From NCBI RefSeq assembly GCF_025917685.1, contig NZ_CP089518.1, positions 2,295,001 through 2,359,000 on the forward strand: a stretch of DNA of 64,000 nt, written 5' to 3'. A program made the translations under genes and the position numbers. A model generated the notes under the pieces. That model was not told where the DNA came from and made no database searches. It saw only the letters and a list, made by a program, of their open reading frames with translations. Positions within the stretch are counted from its first letter, which is position 1; each line of letters opens with the position of its first letter. Source of the stretch: Bacillus cereus. GTDB lineage: Bacteria; Bacillota; Bacilli; Bacillales; Bacillaceae_G. Below, in pieces: positions 52,674 to 61,639 of the stretch.

Positions 52674-52949
52674 TTGATACTTATGTTATGTCTTGAATGT
52701 CATGGGAAGATACATGGCGTTAATAGAGTTACACATAAAGAATTACAAAGGATTAGAATAGAAAAATCAAAAGAACGTGGTGTGTATAAAGGAAAACCTA
52801 AGAAATACACTGAGACAAATGAAAGTATGAAACAAGCTTTAGAACTGTTTAAAAATCGTAAGAATAAAGGCTATAAAGTAAAGCAAATATGCAATGAAAC
52901 AGGAGTTAGTCGTACTGTTTTGTACGAAATGGAAAATTACTCTGAGTAG
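52674..52949 (+). pseudogene. Truncated HNH endonuclease/resolvase-like fragment
   Basis: Starts LCLECHGKIHGVNR, the end of an HNH motif lacking its first part, then HKELQRIRIEKSKERGVYKG and TVLYEMENYSE-type HTH. The HTH end (ICNETGVSRTVLYEMEN) is like the C-terminal DNA-binding part of serine resolvases. The upstream half is missing. Mobile-element relic. Confidence 0.6.
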
Positions 52950-53056
52950 AAGTGAAAAAATAGGAATTTGCCTTAAACATTTATTATAGTCAAGAATATT
53001 TATAAAAATATGAGTATGGAAACAAATCCGATTTCATAATGACGGAGGGAATTGAT

Positions 53057-53335
53057 GTGGACATAACTCAAAGTATGGCAAGAATAGTGATTAATGGGAA
53101 AGACCTTCCGTTTACTTCAGTTAGAACTTCTGTATGGAATAACGGCCCTGTAAATGATTTAATTGTTTCGACAAACCAGAGAGTGAATGAGTTTTATCAA
53201 TTTATGTGGTCACAATTACCAGTTACGCTCACAATGTATTTTCTTCAAGGAGCGGATTTAATGCGATTTGCTAGAATTGCTGGGATTAATGAGAGAGTAA
53301 CGGGAGAATATATATATCATTTCATTTGGGGATAA
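53057..53335 (+). CDS. Hypothetical protein
   Basis: GTG 53057 is seven bases after GGAGGG; ATG 53039 overlaps that site. About 92 residues (SMARIVINGKDLPFTSVRTS, WSQLPVTLTMYFLQGADLMR). Small soluble protein of unknown function, phage-like in size and setting. Confidence 0.45.
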   Translation: MDITQSMARIVINGKDLPFTSVRTSVWNNGPVNDLIVSTNQRVNEFYQFMWSQLPVTLTMYFLQGADLMRFARIAGINERVTGEYIYHFIWG

Positions 53336-53643
53336 GGCGGATTTAAAGTAGAAGTGGTGAGTAATCAGGGACCTTATCAATCAACAATACATTTTATAAG
53401 TAACGGATAACTGGAACAAAATATGAGCTCGCCTTTAAACATAATAAAAGTGTTGTCAACAGCTGAAGAGATTTAGGAAATAAGTCGATGCCTTTTAAGG
53501 TGTCGGCTTATTTAGTATGTTATGGTGGGGAATTTATCACTAGAAGGTCCCCATTTTAAAACAAAAAAACAAAGATGATAGGTGGGAGGATAATGATTTA
53601 TTTGAGATTGACTGTTAAATTAAGAATTAGTATGGTTATGGAG
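53336..53643. other. Intergenic gap with a terminator
   Basis: AATAAGTCGATGCC / GGTGTCGGCTTATT hairpin at 53475-53508 followed by TAGTATG; no gene. Confidence 0.45.
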
Positions 53644-54228
53644 CTAGTTAATAACAATTGAAATAGCACTAAAAACTAATAATACTGCCATAATGATGTT
53701 GAATAGTTGGTTATGTTTTACTAAAAGCTTTTGGAATATCGAACCGAATAAGCTCCAACTAAACGTACTCATTAAACCGACTGTACCTAGAAATATTGAA
53801 AAAAGAAGGTAACTAGAATATGAATTGTAGTATGGGAGAATAAAAGTAGAAACTACAGTCAGTCCGAATAATATCCCTTTAGGGTTAACAAACTGAAGAA
53901 AAATCCCCACTGTAAATAAGTTTTTATTATCTTTTTCATCGGGATCTGTACTGCCTTTACTAGTGAGTATTTTAATAGCTAGATATAGCATGTATGCTAC
54001 TCCTAAAATTTTTAAAGGTAATTCGATTTTGGGTAAAATATTAATTAGTACGATATTAAAGAAACTACATAAAGAAGTGAGGAGGAGAAAACCGAAAGCT
54101 ACTCCAAAGCAAAATTGCATGCTCCTTTTCAAACCAAGTTGATTTGCGTATGTCATAGCTAAAAAATTGTTAGGACCGGGTGTGAAGCTACTTATAAAAA
54201 CAAATAATAAAAAAGAAAATAAAGGCAT
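53644..54228 (-). CDS. LysE/RhtB family amino-acid exporter
   Basis: Start at ATG 54228 after GGGGG (an ATG at 54279 is too far). 194 residues with six helices. Motif FISSFTPGPNNFLAMTYANQ is the LysE signature (TPGPNN). Exports amino acids or similar compounds. Divergent from an XRE-cupin regulator with a 10-bp inverted repeat between, so regulated by it. Confidence 0.9.
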   Translation of the reverse strand: MPLFSFLLFVFISSFTPGPNNFLAMTYANQLGLKRSMQFCFGVAFGFLLLTSLCSFFNIVLINILPKIELPLKILGVAYMLYLAIKILTSKGSTDPDEKDNKNLFTVGIFLQFVNPKGILFGLTVVSTFILPYYNSYSSYLLFSIFLGTVGLMSTFSWSLFGSIFQKLLVKHNQLFNIIMAVLLVFSAISIVIN

Positions 54229-54276
54229 TTCAAAACCCCCTAAGTATTTTTCGTGTGTTATAATGACCGAAAAGAA

Positions 54277-54321
54277 CAATATAACGTGTGCTTTTTATTA
54301 TACATAACGGTCGTTATATTG
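54277..54321. promoter_or_regulatory. Candidate XRE-cupin operator
   Basis: CAATATAACG (54277-54286) and CGTTATATTG (54312-54321) are a perfect 10-bp inverted repeat in the divergent promoter region. Confidence 0.6.
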
Positions 54322-54345
54322 TAAACAGTGTAGGGGTGTTTTTTT

Positions 54346-54903
54346 ATGGAAGAAATTCAACTTATTTTGGCGAAAAATATAAAAGCAATACGTGAGAAAG
54401 AAAAATTAAGTTTAGAAAAAGTTTCCCAATTAACAGGTGTGAGTAAAACGATGATTGGACAAATTGAAAGAGGAGATTCAAGCCCGACACTTACAACAAT
54501 ATGGAAGATTGCGAATGGTTTAAAAGTGTCTTTTACCTCTTTAATCAATAATCCACAGGCTGATACGAAAGTAGTTTTACGAAATGATGTGCAAGTATTG
54601 TCTGAAGACAATGGGAGATATAAAGTGTATCCTTCTTTTCCTTTTCAAGATAAAAGGAACTTTGAAATCTATACGGTAGAAATTGAAACAGAAGGAAAAT
54701 TAAGTTCGGAAGCACATAAAGAAGGAGCGGAAGAATTTATAACGGTGTTTGAAGGGGAATTGACAATTGAAATAAATGATTGTCAATACAAATTAAATAG
54801 CGGAGATTCAATTCGCTTTAAGGCGGATAGACCTCACACTTATAAAAATTCAGGAAGAATAGTAACTCGGTTAAGTATGACCATTTATTATCCAGCTTCA
54901 TAA
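54346..54903 (+). CDS. XRE-cupin regulator of the LysE exporter
   Basis: 185 residues. HTH at 8-62 (LSLEKVSQLTGVSKTMIGQI, ERGDSSPTLTTIWKIANGL), cupin barrel at 100-180 (SSEAHKEGAEEFITVFEGEL, LNSGDSIRFKADRPHTYKN). ATG 54346 with AGGGGTG. Divergent with a LysE exporter. Same architecture as the 20573-21133 regulator but a different operator sequence. Confidence 0.9.
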   Translation: MEEIQLILAKNIKAIREKEKLSLEKVSQLTGVSKTMIGQIERGDSSPTLTTIWKIANGLKVSFTSLINNPQADTKVVLRNDVQVLSEDNGRYKVYPSFPFQDKRNFEIYTVEIETEGKLSSEAHKEGAEEFITVFEGELTIEINDCQYKLNSGDSIRFKADRPHTYKNSGRIVTRLSMTIYYPAS

Positions 54904-54946
54904 AATTTGCTATTTTATTTAGAATATAAAGAGATATGTTTTGATA

Positions 54947-54973
54947 AAACCATCTATAAGAGATGGTTTTATT
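54947..54973 (+). terminator. Terminator
   Basis: AAACCATCT / AGATGGTTT stem followed by TATTTATT. Confidence 0.8.
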
Positions 54974-54975
54974 TA

Positions 54976-55273
54976 TTACATTTTACAAAAAAAGACACTC
55001 ATTTGAGTGTCAACATAGTATTACTCTCGCGTATAGGATTGGAGAATATTTCTCAAATACGTATTGAGATGGTTCGTAAAGGAGAAATTGTCTTCTTATT
55101 TAATGTAACATCAGCATGAGCGCAGTGTAAATTGATAATATATATACGGAAAATTTAGTAAAGATAGTTACTACTATGAATATAGTGCAATGTGTTTTTG
55201 TTGCTTAATCACTGTCGTGATAGATACTAGTTTAGTATCTAAAAATGTTTATTAAAAAAGAATGAATCATTTT
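54976..55273. other. Intergenic tract with coding-like relic
   Basis: GACACTCA / TGAGTGTC hairpin at 54991-55009. A short plus-strand frame to 55119 ends LENISQIRIEMVRKGEIVFL and so on; no start site, probably a relic. Confidence 0.35.
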
Positions 55274-55470
55274 TTAATCGATTCGTATAATTGTTAGAAA
55301 GGTACCTGTTGAACCACCTTCAACTAAATTAACGATGGATAATATGCCGAATAATTGAAGCAAAATTGTATTACCAGCAAATAAATTGGTAATTAAATTA
55401 TTATTATAATTTGAAGTTGATATTGCGGGAGTAAAAATAGATTGGAGTGGAAGAGTTCAATAGTAGTTGT
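55274..55470 (-). pseudogene. Remnant of a surface-type protein
   Basis: Minus-strand frame reads LPLQSIFTPAISTSNYNNNL, then LFAGNTILLQLFGILSIV and GGSTGTFLTIIRID to TAA 55274, with the upstream part TFATTTIEL in another frame. The sequence resembles C-terminal domains of spore-surface type proteins in this group; family not certain. Confidence 0.4.
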
Positions 55471-55602
55471 AGCAAAGGTAAAAGTTTAATATATGTAAAA
55501 ATCATTTGAGAATGAAAAAAAGATTAGTTATGGAATTTTTCTAAAATGATAGAGTTATTATTATATAAATTAGTATACAAAAATGTGGAATGAGGTATTA
55601 AA

Positions 55603-55993
<391 letters not shown>

Positions 55994-56002
55994 AAAAGAC
56001 AG

Positions 56003-56036
56003 ATTCTTAATGGAAAAAGGAATCTGTCTTTTTTTG
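56003..56036. terminator. Bidirectional terminator
   Basis: AAAGACAGATTC / GAATCTGTCTTT stem with T7 between convergent DUF4183 genes. Confidence 0.85.
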
Positions 56037-56058
56037 TTCTAAATTACATTAGTTAAAA

Positions 56059-56343
56059 TTAAGTGACGATAAATTCAATTGTTATTGGGATTCCACTGTC
56101 TAATGCATCTCCGCCAGGAATTGTAATAGCACCAGTAGGACCTGTGGTGACACTGGAGTTCACGCTAGGTTGAATTATGCCGTTTACATAGAGGTTGTAA
56201 TACGTAAAAGTTGGAAAGGCAGTTGCAGTAGTACCGGCATCGTTTAAACAAGCTGTTGCAGCAATCGAAAAAGCTGCGCCTGTTCCAGCTCCTAGTGTAG
56301 ATGTAAATCTCCTAGAAGCCATAAATGGTTGAATGATTGGCAA
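56059..56343 (-). CDS. DUF4183 protein
   Basis: 94 residues: FPTFTYYNLYVNGIIQPSVN, and TGPTGAITIPGGDALDSGIP, ending ITIEFIVT, the family hallmark. DUF4183 domains occur at the ends of collagen-like spore-surface proteins in the B. cereus group. Ribosome-binding site AAAGGAGTG is present. Function probably structural. Confidence 0.8.
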   Translation of the reverse strand: MPIIQPFMASRRFTSTLGAGTGAAFSIAATACLNDAGTTATAFPTFTYYNLYVNGIIQPSVNSSVTTGPTGAITIPGGDALDSGIPITIEFIVT

Positions 56344-56812
56344 TTAAATTGCACTCCTTTAATTACCTTTTTGAACGAAGTATAGAATAACTTGTCCACT
56401 ATATTGTATGAAAGTTTTTTATAATAGAAACGGCTTCATGATTATAGAAGGAACATAATATTAGTAAAGGTATCATTGTTAATTATTTGAAAGAATGATG
56501 TTGTTACTTGTGGAATATATGCTAATGATTTATTTATGTTTTAATTTTTAAATGAAAATGTGCTTTTGGACCTAATAGATAAACGTGGAAAAATAAAATA
56601 AACTCTTAAGTTTAGGTGTTTAATCTAAGCAGTCAATTATTAAAAACATATAATTAGTATGTGAGTCATGAACATAATTAAATGTCGTTTTAAAGTTTAA
56701 TTATAATTCATGTTTCCTATTTTAAGTGAATAAATAACATAACTCTTTGTACACTTTTATGGTTCTTATAATAGGAAAACACTCAACTATAAGACAAGTA
56801 AGGAGGAAATAA
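56344..56812. other. Divergent region upstream of the BclB-like gene
   Basis: AT-rich 470 bases; no ORF. AAGGAGGAAATAA at 56800 is the ribosome-binding site. A sporulation sigma promoter is expected but I could not identify one with certainty. Confidence 0.45.
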
Positions 56813-58120
56813 ATGTCACATAACAATTGTTTTGGTCATAATAACTGCAATCCGATAGTTTTCACTCCAGAATGTTGTAATAATCCACAAACAGTTCCAA
56901 TTACTAGCACTCAATTAGGACAATTAATCACTTTACTAAATTCTTTAATTTCAGCTATTGCAGCATTTTTTGCAAATCCAAGTGATGCAAACAGATTAAA
57001 TTTACTCAATTTGTTTACTCAACTATTAAATTTACTAAATGGATTAGCACCATCTCCAGAGGGTAATTATTTAAAACAACTAATTCAAAGTATTATCAAT
57101 GTACTACAATCCCCTAATCCAAACTTAAGCGAATTACTTTCTTTATTACAACAATTCTACAGTGCCCTTGCACCATTCTTCTTCTCTCTAATTATTGATC
57201 CTGCGAGTTTACAACTTCTATTAAACTTATTAACACAACTAATTGGTGCTACTCCAGGAGGCGGAGCAACAGGTCCAACAGGTCCAACAGGTCCAACAGG
57301 AGCAACAGGATCAGGAGGAGCAGGAGCAACAGGAGCAACAGGGGCAACAGGAGCAACAGGAGCAACAGGGGCAGGAGCAACAGGAGCAACAGGAGCAACA
57401 GGAGCAACAGGAGCAACAGGGGCAACAGGAGCAACAGGAGCAACAGGAGCAACAGGAGCAACAGGAGCAACAGGAGCAACAGGAGCAACAGGAGCAACAG
57501 GAGCAACAGGAGCAACAGGAGCAACAGGAGCAACAGGAGCAACAGGAGCAACAGGAGCAACAGGAGCAACAGGAGCAACAGGAGCAACAGGAGCGACAGG
57601 TCCAACTGGTGCAACAGGAGCAACAGGAGGCGGAGCTATTATTCCGTATGCTTCAGGTACAACGCCAGCTGCGTTAGTTAACGCATTAGTAGCTAATACA
57701 GGAACTCTCCTTGGATTTGGTTTTAGTCAGCCTGGCGTAGCATTAACAGGTGGAACTGATATCACACTAGCGTTAGGGGTAGGTGATTATGCATTTGTAG
57801 CACCACGTGCAGGAACTATTACGTCATTAGCAGGTTTCTTTAGTGCAACAGCGGCATTAACGGTATTAACACCGGTACAAATTCAGATGCAAATATTAAC
57901 TGCACCTGCAGGAAGTAATACGTTTACAGTTCAGGGAGCACCTCTATTATTAACACCAACATTTACTACAATAGCAATTTTGGACACAGCATCAGGGATC
58001 GTAGCTGAAAGTATTCCAGTAGTTGCTGGGGAACAAATACTATTATATGTTTCATTAACAGCTGCTAGTCCAATAGCTGCAGTTGCTGGATTTGTAAGTG
58101 CAGGTATTAATATCGTCTAA
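56813..58120 (+). CDS. bclB: BclB-like collagen-like exosporium protein
   Basis: 435 residues in three parts. Residues 1-150 are a helical preface ([34 protein letters not shown]), of the collagen-repeat preface type. Residues 151-275 are mainly (GAT)n with a few GPT and GSGG interruptions. Residues 276-435 are a hydrophobic, beta-rich BclB C-terminal domain ([51 protein letters not shown]). An exosporium structural glycoprotein; Thr in GAT triplets is a glycan site in relatives. Surface role by family. Confidence 0.92.
   Translation: MSHNNCFGHNNCNPIVFTPECCNNPQTVPITSTQLGQLITLLNSLISAIAAFFANPSDANRLNLLNLFTQLLNLLNGLAPSPEGNYLKQLIQSIINVLQSPNPNLSELLSLLQQFYSALAPFFFSLIIDPASLQLLLNLLTQLIGATPGGGATGPTGPTGPTGATGSGGAGATGATGATGATGATGAGATGATGATGATGATGATGATGATGATGATGATGATGATGATGATGATGATGATGATGATGATGATGATGATGATGPTGATGATGGGAIIPYASGTTPAALVNALVANTGTLLGFGFSQPGVALTGGTDITLALGVGDYAFVAPRAGTITSLAGFFSATAALTVLTPVQIQMQILTAPAGSNTFTVQGAPLLLTPTFTTIAILDTASGIVAESIPVVAGEQILLYVSLTAASPIAAVAGFVSAGINIV
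57264..57630 (+). repeat. Tandem (GGAGCAACA)n repeat in bclB
   Basis: Nearly pure 9-base units with a few GGGGCAACA and GGTCCAACA variants over about 360 bases. Highly likely to vary in copy number between strains. Confidence 0.9.
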
Positions 58121-58445
58121 CTTGTTACAATGTTTGTTTGAAATTTAAACAGGCATTTGTAGATAGCCCCTCCTAATAAAATTAGGAGGGGCTATCTTTT
58201 ATGGAAAGATAGGTGATGAATCAATTGAGAAATTACTGTTTGATAAGTTGGTATATAAGAAAAATCAAAATTTATATTTTGCACTTTATTGTTTATAGAA
58301 TAAGTTATATGGTTTGAAAAATTACATATAAACAAAAAAGATGAATTCTATTAAAAATAGAATTCATCCATTAAAAAAACTATATACTAGGGCTTAAATT
58401 ATTTATCATGAGCGGTGAAATGTCATTGCTCAAATTAGTAATAAA
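58121..58445. other. Intergenic tract with two terminators
   Basis: GATAGCCCCTCCTA / TAGGAGGGGCTATC (58163-58198) closes bclB; GATGAATTCTATT / AATAGAATTCATC (58339-58368) is a second hairpin. No gene. Confidence 0.65.
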
Positions 58446-58613
58446 CTATTTATTTTTATTACAGTTACATCCTTTTTTCTTTACATAGCCTTGCTCGGCT
58501 AAATCTCTTTGTGACTGGGAATCGGAAGATTGAGAGTTCGAAGATTGAGAGGATGCTGAAGAGCTACTATTTTTATTATTAGAGTAGTTTTTTCGATAGT
58601 TATAATTACTCAT
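58446..58613 (-). CDS. Small Ser/Gln/Asn-rich protein
   Basis: 55 residues, ATG 58613 with GGAGGTGATAG upstream. N/S-rich N-terminus (SNYNYRKNYSNNKNSSSSA), SQSSNSQSSDSQSQ middle, and KKKGCNCNKNK end with Cys pair. Unknown; spore-associated small proteins often look like this. Confidence 0.5.
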   Translation of the reverse strand: MSNYNYRKNYSNNKNSSSSASSQSSNSQSSDSQSQRDLAEQGYVKKKGCNCNKNK

Positions 58614-58737
58614 AGTACTATCACCTCCAATTAAATATATAAATATTATATGTATGAACTCTATTAATTGTTACGATAAAAAATCTCCCCGATATTTTCC
58701 GAGGAGATAAATGGTGGTTCTATTAAAATGATACTAA

Positions 58738-59370
58738 TTAATACCCCCAGTATAGGGGGAAGTAATAAGAATCTTGGTAATATAGATTTTGTTGTTGAGT
58801 AGGGGGCTGAGTTGACCGATTTATCATGTCGCGGTTTTGATTACAGTTTGCGGGAGGACCAATTACCGTAGTGGATTGAATTGGGGATACTGCTTGTTTC
58901 CATTGTTGTTCATTGAGGCAATAAGTATGAGCCATCATATTAGTGGGAGTTAATCTTAAAATATCAGAACCAAAAATAACTTCTGGGGTTGGGGCGTCGA
59001 ATATAGCTAATAAATGAGTATTATCTGCTGAAGCAATTTCATAATGCCACCACGCTTGTGGGATGTTGGCAACTTGCCCTGGTTTTATCGGTAAGTTTAA
59101 TATTTGATTCGTAAATGGATTAAGTAAAGAAACAACAGCAGATCCTGAAATACAGTAAACGAGTTCAGCTGCATTTTGATGAATATGTGGTTCTACAACG
59201 TTGCCTGTACTTAAATAAATATCTAATAAAGAAGTGCTTTCTAAAGTGTTTAATTGTTTCATGCCAAGCACGTTTATATAATTTTGGACATCTTTCTTAA
59301 AAAAATTACTTTTACTTAAATCATAAGTGAAATTAGTTGAGGGGGAAGTGTAGTCGATATTAGAAGTCAA
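58738..59370 (-). CDS. Cupin-domain protein
   Basis: 210 residues from TTG 59370 with AAAGGCGGG upstream. Cupin motif 1 is VVEPHIHQNAAELVYCISGS and motif 2 PGQVANIPQAWWHYEIASA with metal-binding histidines. C-terminal 45 residues are Gln/Tyr-rich (PPTQQQNLYYQDSYYFPLYW), unlike enzymes, and resemble coat-protein tails. Possibly a spore-coat-associated cupin. Near a spore-surface gene cluster. Confidence 0.75.
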   Translation of the reverse strand: MTSNIDYTSPSTNFTYDLSKSNFFKKDVQNYINVLGMKQLNTLESTSLLDIYLSTGNVVEPHIHQNAAELVYCISGSAVVSLLNPFTNQILNLPIKPGQVANIPQAWWHYEIASADNTHLLAIFDAPTPEVIFGSDILRLTPTNMMAHTYCLNEQQWKQAVSPIQSTTVIGPPANCNQNRDMINRSTQPPTQQQNLYYQDSYYFPLYWGY

Positions 59371-59649
59371 TTGTATTACCCGCCTTTCTATAGGTAAGTT
59401 AGGTTACAAAATTAGGATATGTGTCTAGTGTTTGTTATGTGCCGTTGTCGGTAGCTTAATAAATTTACCTATTTCATAAAGAATATAGGGTGTACCTCGT
59501 ACTTACATTAATATTAATACGGATATATAACAGTTAATATAGATGTTGGATAAAGATTAAAAAGTATAGAAATGTGTTTCGTCTATTTAGAAATAATGGT
59601 TACATTATGATAAAAGACCACTACCTTTAGAGTGGTAGTGGTCTTTTAT
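59371..59649. other. Intergenic region with a terminator
   Basis: AAAGACCACTACC / GGTAGTGGTCTTT (59612-59648) is a clear hairpin serving the RSH gene on the minus strand. Confidence 0.6.
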
Positions 59650-61038
59650 TTAAGATAGTTTTTGCTGGATAATTAATTGTGCTTTAGCGGTATTGGCGTA
59701 ATTTAGCCAATCTAATTCCAAGTTTTGTTTTAAACCAAAATGGATTTCGATGACGTCAAAATGAGATACCTTTGTTTTAAGTGGAACGGGTATTCCATTT
59801 ACTATTGCTTTTTTCATGTTATGTGCAATTTTTGGAAATGCAGAGAAAGAAAAATCAATAATTGTAGCCCCCTCTGGTAAATAAATAGGTTGTAAATCTG
59901 TAGTATAAGCCGTAATGGTATTTTCAAATAGTTCATACGATACTAGATTGTGGAAAGCGATTGGATCTGTATTTAATAAATTATTATTCACAATTGTATC
60001 ATTCATTATTTTATAAGATATTGCTTGAACATCTACAATTCTATTATTCAATAAAGAAAAAATACCATTGTTTTTTAATGTTTTTGCTAATTGTGTTTGA
60101 ATGATAATTGTTTGTTCAGTATCATTCATATTGATTTTAGTTTTTAAATTGTTATTAAAATGGCTATTTTCAAGTGCTATATTATCTTCGAAATAGTTTA
60201 TAGTTGGTTTGTATAATTGATGTATTATTCCAAGAAATTTATAGCAATCTAGTACACTTGTAGTTGTAATACAAATTTGTGAAATCCCTGATACGTTTTC
60301 TACTTCTTGTAATTGTGAGTAAGCAGTATAAATTGGAGGGAACTCATAGCTTATTTCAAATGAAAGGTTAGTATCATAAAAAGAATGTATTCCCTTTCTT
60401 AAATGAGTTATATTTTTTTGAAGATGCGGCACATATCCGGTTAAAAATTTATGTACTTCGGTATATCTTTCTATATGTAGATATTGAAAAGCAAGATTTT
60501 CTAATTCGTGCTGGATTGTATATAACCCTAATCGCTTTGCAAGTGGCGCAAAAAGTGTTAATGTTTCATTCGCATAAGCTACTTGTTTTGCGGGCTTTTT
60601 AACACTCAATGTTTTTATATTATGAAGTCGATCTATAACTTTAATAATGCCAACACGTATATCTTGTTGAGAGGATAATAGTAACTTTTTAAAATTAATT
60701 GCTTCGTATAATGCTTTCTTTTGATCTTGTTGTTTTTTTCCTTTTGTTAATCCATTTACAATATATCGAATAGTCGCACCAAAATGTGATTCAATTTCTT
60801 CTAGAGAATATTCGGTATCTTCTACAACATCGTGTAATAAAGCAGCAATCAATGTTGTAATGTCAGCTTTATAATTTAGCAGTATTTCTGTAATTGCGAA
60901 AGGATGAATGATGTACGGTTCTCCAGTTTGACGGTATTGTCCGTCATGTGCTTTCTCTGCAAAATGTATAGCTTTTTTTAATAGTTTTAATTCCTCAGAT
61001 TGAAGATAATTTGCCTTTTGTAATAATACCTTGCTCAT
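59650..61038 (-). CDS. RelA/SpoT-like protein with eroded synthetase domain
   Basis: 462 residues. HD hydrolase domain 20-150 has all ligands: H45 in GEPYIIHP, H69-D70 in ALLHDVVED, D136 and N140 in VIDRLHNIKTL. Residues 230-330 correspond to the ppGpp synthetase, but the ISYEFPPIYTAYSQLQ region lacks the catalytic motifs; the G-loop equivalent reads GISQICIT and YQSLHTT is replaced by NNNLKTK. A TGS domain follows (ITAYTTDLQPIYLPEG, GATIIDFSFSAFPKIAHNMK). The ACT domain is absent. Likely ppGpp hydrolase or a repurposed paralogue. Confidence 0.8.
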   Translation of the reverse strand: MSKVLLQKANYLQSEELKLLKKAIHFAEKAHDGQYRQTGEPYIIHPFAITEILLNYKADITTLIAALLHDVVEDTEYSLEEIESHFGATIRYIVNGLTKGKKQQDQKKALYEAINFKKLLLSSQQDIRVGIIKVIDRLHNIKTLSVKKPAKQVAYANETLTLFAPLAKRLGLYTIQHELENLAFQYLHIERYTEVHKFLTGYVPHLQKNITHLRKGIHSFYDTNLSFEISYEFPPIYTAYSQLQEVENVSGISQICITTTSVLDCYKFLGIIHQLYKPTINYFEDNIALENSHFNNNLKTKINMNDTEQTIIIQTQLAKTLKNNGIFSLLNNRIVDVQAISYKIMNDTIVNNNLLNTDPIAFHNLVSYELFENTITAYTTDLQPIYLPEGATIIDFSFSAFPKIAHNMKKAIVNGIPVPLKTKVSHFDVIEIHFGLKQNLELDWLNYANTAKAQLIIQQKLS

Positions 61039-61243
61039 ATAAATCCGTCCCTTAAAATTATTTTTAATAATAATTCTATATAATAGAATAAATACCCTTC
61101 GAAATTGTTTTAAATGTGTAAAAAAATAAAGGTATTGAGATTAAACTATATTCGTATTCCCATTCATACTTTGGATTGATGGAAAAAAGTAATGAACGTG
61201 TTAATTTAAAATTACATCAATCAATAATAAGGAGTGAATGTTC

Positions 61244-61567
61244 ATGTCATTTAGTGAAATGATTAGAAATGAAGTGCTCAGCTGGGCGGGTGTTTCTGAA
61301 AAACCGCATCGATTTGGTGGTATTGAAATAAATTATGGTAAGAAAGAACTTGGTCATCTTCATGGTGAAAAGTTAGTTGATTTACCATTTCCGAAGGTAA
61401 AGCGAGATGAATTAGTGAACGAAGGGTTAGTGAAACCACATCACGTATTACCTGAATCAGGATGGATAAGTTATTATATAAAGAGTGAAGAGGATATTGC
61501 ATTCGCAATTGAGTTATTTCGTATGCAATATGACCGAATACAAAAAAGAAATAAAGTAGATAAATAA
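61244..61567 (+). CDS. Luciferase-like DUF5519 small protein
   Basis: Start at ATG 61244, nine bases after AGGAGTGA. 107 residues; opens SFSEMIRNEVLSWAGVSEKP and contains ELGHLHGEKLVDLPFPKVKR and VLPESGWISYYIKSEED, the DUF5519 pattern. Function unknown. Followed closely by an oxidoreductase gene with a hairpin in the gap. Confidence 0.75.
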   Translation: MSFSEMIRNEVLSWAGVSEKPHRFGGIEINYGKKELGHLHGEKLVDLPFPKVKRDELVNEGLVKPHHVLPESGWISYYIKSEEDIAFAIELFRMQYDRIQKRNKVDK

Positions 61568-61586
61568 AAATTTGTTTTTATGTCAC

Positions 61587-61633
61587 ATCCCTCCTAAATC
61601 GTTCGTCTTGTATGTAGAACGATAAGGAGGGAT
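61587..61633 (+). promoter_or_regulatory. Hairpin covering the oxidoreductase ribosome-binding site
   Basis: ATCCCTCCTAAATCGTTC (61587-61604) pairs, with a short bulge, to GAACGATAAGGAGGGAT (61617-61633), whose AAGGAGGG is the ribosome-binding site of the 61640 gene. It may act as terminator or as a translational switch. Confidence 0.5.
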
Positions 61634-61639
61634 TTTATT

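Noticed and set aside
57243..57677. Long open frames in other frames of the bclB repeat, including a poly-Leu frame on the minus strand
   Set aside because: They are by-products of the 9-base repeat, which keeps all frames open; no start signals.
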